Source of the DNA: Nitrospirota bacterium
Lineage (GTDB): Bacteria > Nitrospirota > UBA9217
Reading direction: 5' to 3'
DNA length: 6,011 nt
NCBI GenBank assembly: GCA_013334545.1
Contig: JAAXXJ010000194.1
Location: 1-6,011 of the forward strand
Shown: one piece after another, positions 5,523 through 6,011 of the stretch
How the letters are laid out: each line of letters opens with the position of its first letter
How positions within the stretch are numbered: the stretch's first letter is position 1
The notes under the pieces: generated by a model
Told to the model about the DNA's origin: nothing
Seen by the model: the letters and a program-made list of their open reading frames with translations, nothing else
The model's database searches: none
Position numbers and translations under genes: made by a program

Positions 5523-6011
5523 ATGATGAAACAAGAGGGTCGGAGAACCATGTATGCTGCCTTTATGGGGATATTGGCTGTTGCCGTTATGCTTTTAGCG
5601 ATATTCTTGCTCCAGCGGGGCCGGAACGTGGGTTCACTCGCAATCAAACCGTCCGTAGAGCGAGAGTTGCTTGAGAAGGATAGGATTATACTCAGAACGA
5701 AAATAGCAGAGGCCTTTCCGGAATGGGATCGAATGTGGAGCCCTGGCGCTGCCCGTATTGCCCTGTCGGAATTTCAGCAGGAAGAAATCGAAGAGATTGA
5801 CTCGTCGCTGATAATACGCGAGGACCGCGTTTATGTGCCGGTTGAGGATGCGTTGCGGCAATCACTCGTATCGCCCGATGGGACGAAGTTCTTGGAATAT
5901 GGGGGAAACATCGAAGAGGCGGAACCTGACTCGGAGTTGACCCTTATTGATGCGGTAAGGCGCGAGCGTCGTCGGCTGTTATTCTATGGCCCATCGGTCC
6001 GCATTGATGAT
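5523..6011 (+). CDS. Unrecognised single-TM membrane protein, 3' end beyond window
   Basis: An open frame runs without a stop to the window edge, giving the first 163 residues. A short basic N-terminus (KQEGRR) is followed by one hydrophobic helix at about 10-29 and then QRGRN. This looks like a signal anchor without a cleavage site. The rest is soluble, charged and Glu/Arg-rich, including EFQQEEIEEI and RRERRRLL. I recognise no domain. ATG 5523 is preferred because GGAAAGGG ends five bases upstream; the adjacent ATG 5526 would also fit. An in-frame ATG at 5460 would add 21 hydrophilic residues (starting MSEGPNCPVDPDAE) but has no good ribosome binding site. The gene lies 86 bases after the methyltransferase-like gene on the same strand with no visible terminator between, so co-transcription is possible. 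Codon use and composition are somewhat more AT-rich than in the genes to its left. Confidence 0.6.
   Translation, partial: MMKQEGRRTMYAAFMGILAVAVMLLAIFLLQRGRNVGSLAIKPSVERELLEKDRIILRTKIAEAFPEWDRMWSPGAARIALSEFQQEEIEEIDSSLIIREDRVYVPVEDALRQSLVSPDGTKFLEYGGNIEEAEPDSELTLIDAVRRERRRLLFYGPSVRIDD

Overview
The window is a moderately GC-rich piece of a Gram-negative-type bacterial chromosome. The evidence for this is a lipoprotein with a lipobox, a cytoplasmic NagZ-type peptidoglycan-recycling enzyme, a membrane-anchored c-di-GMP protein and a PlsC-like acyltransferase. The acyltransferase motifs and a CACAGAG/CGCAGAG-type intergenic repeat remind me of Desulfobacterota/Geobacter-like or Nitrospirota genomes. 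That placement rests on memory of such sequences and is tentative. No phage, transposase, CRISPR, rRNA or tRNA signature was seen.

Layout: the left half reads leftwards. From its promoter-proximal end it holds a two-TM GGDEF/EAL protein (2940-1456), a PlsC-superfamily acyltransferase (1358-543) with its own probable extended -10 promoter in the 97-base gap, and, after about 250 bases of AT-richer DNA, a small cysteine-rich lipoprotein (293-42). A divergent intergenic region at 2941-3043 carries an 18-bp perfect-arm palindrome. It separates this half from the rightward genes: a GH3/NagZ-like beta-N-acetylhexosaminidase (3074-4633), a roughly 150-bp imperfect inverted-repeat element filling the next spacer, a polytopic ICMT/NnrU-like methyltransferase-family protein (4816-5436), and an unrecognised single-TM protein running off the right edge (5523 onward).

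Functionally the genes look like ordinary envelope and membrane housekeeping (phospholipid acylation, muropeptide recycling, membrane methyltransferase, lipoprotein) plus one second-messenger protein. I found no convincing novel multi-gene system. The points most worth following are these: the GGDEF domain is degenerate but keeps its I-site beside an apparently intact EAL domain; the acyltransferase has HX4E instead of HX4D; a 12-codon mini-ORF has a good ribosome binding site and overlaps the nagZ start by ATGA; a TGATGT palindrome sits between the divergent genes; and the spacer repeat may mark where the NagZ C-terminus was cut short.
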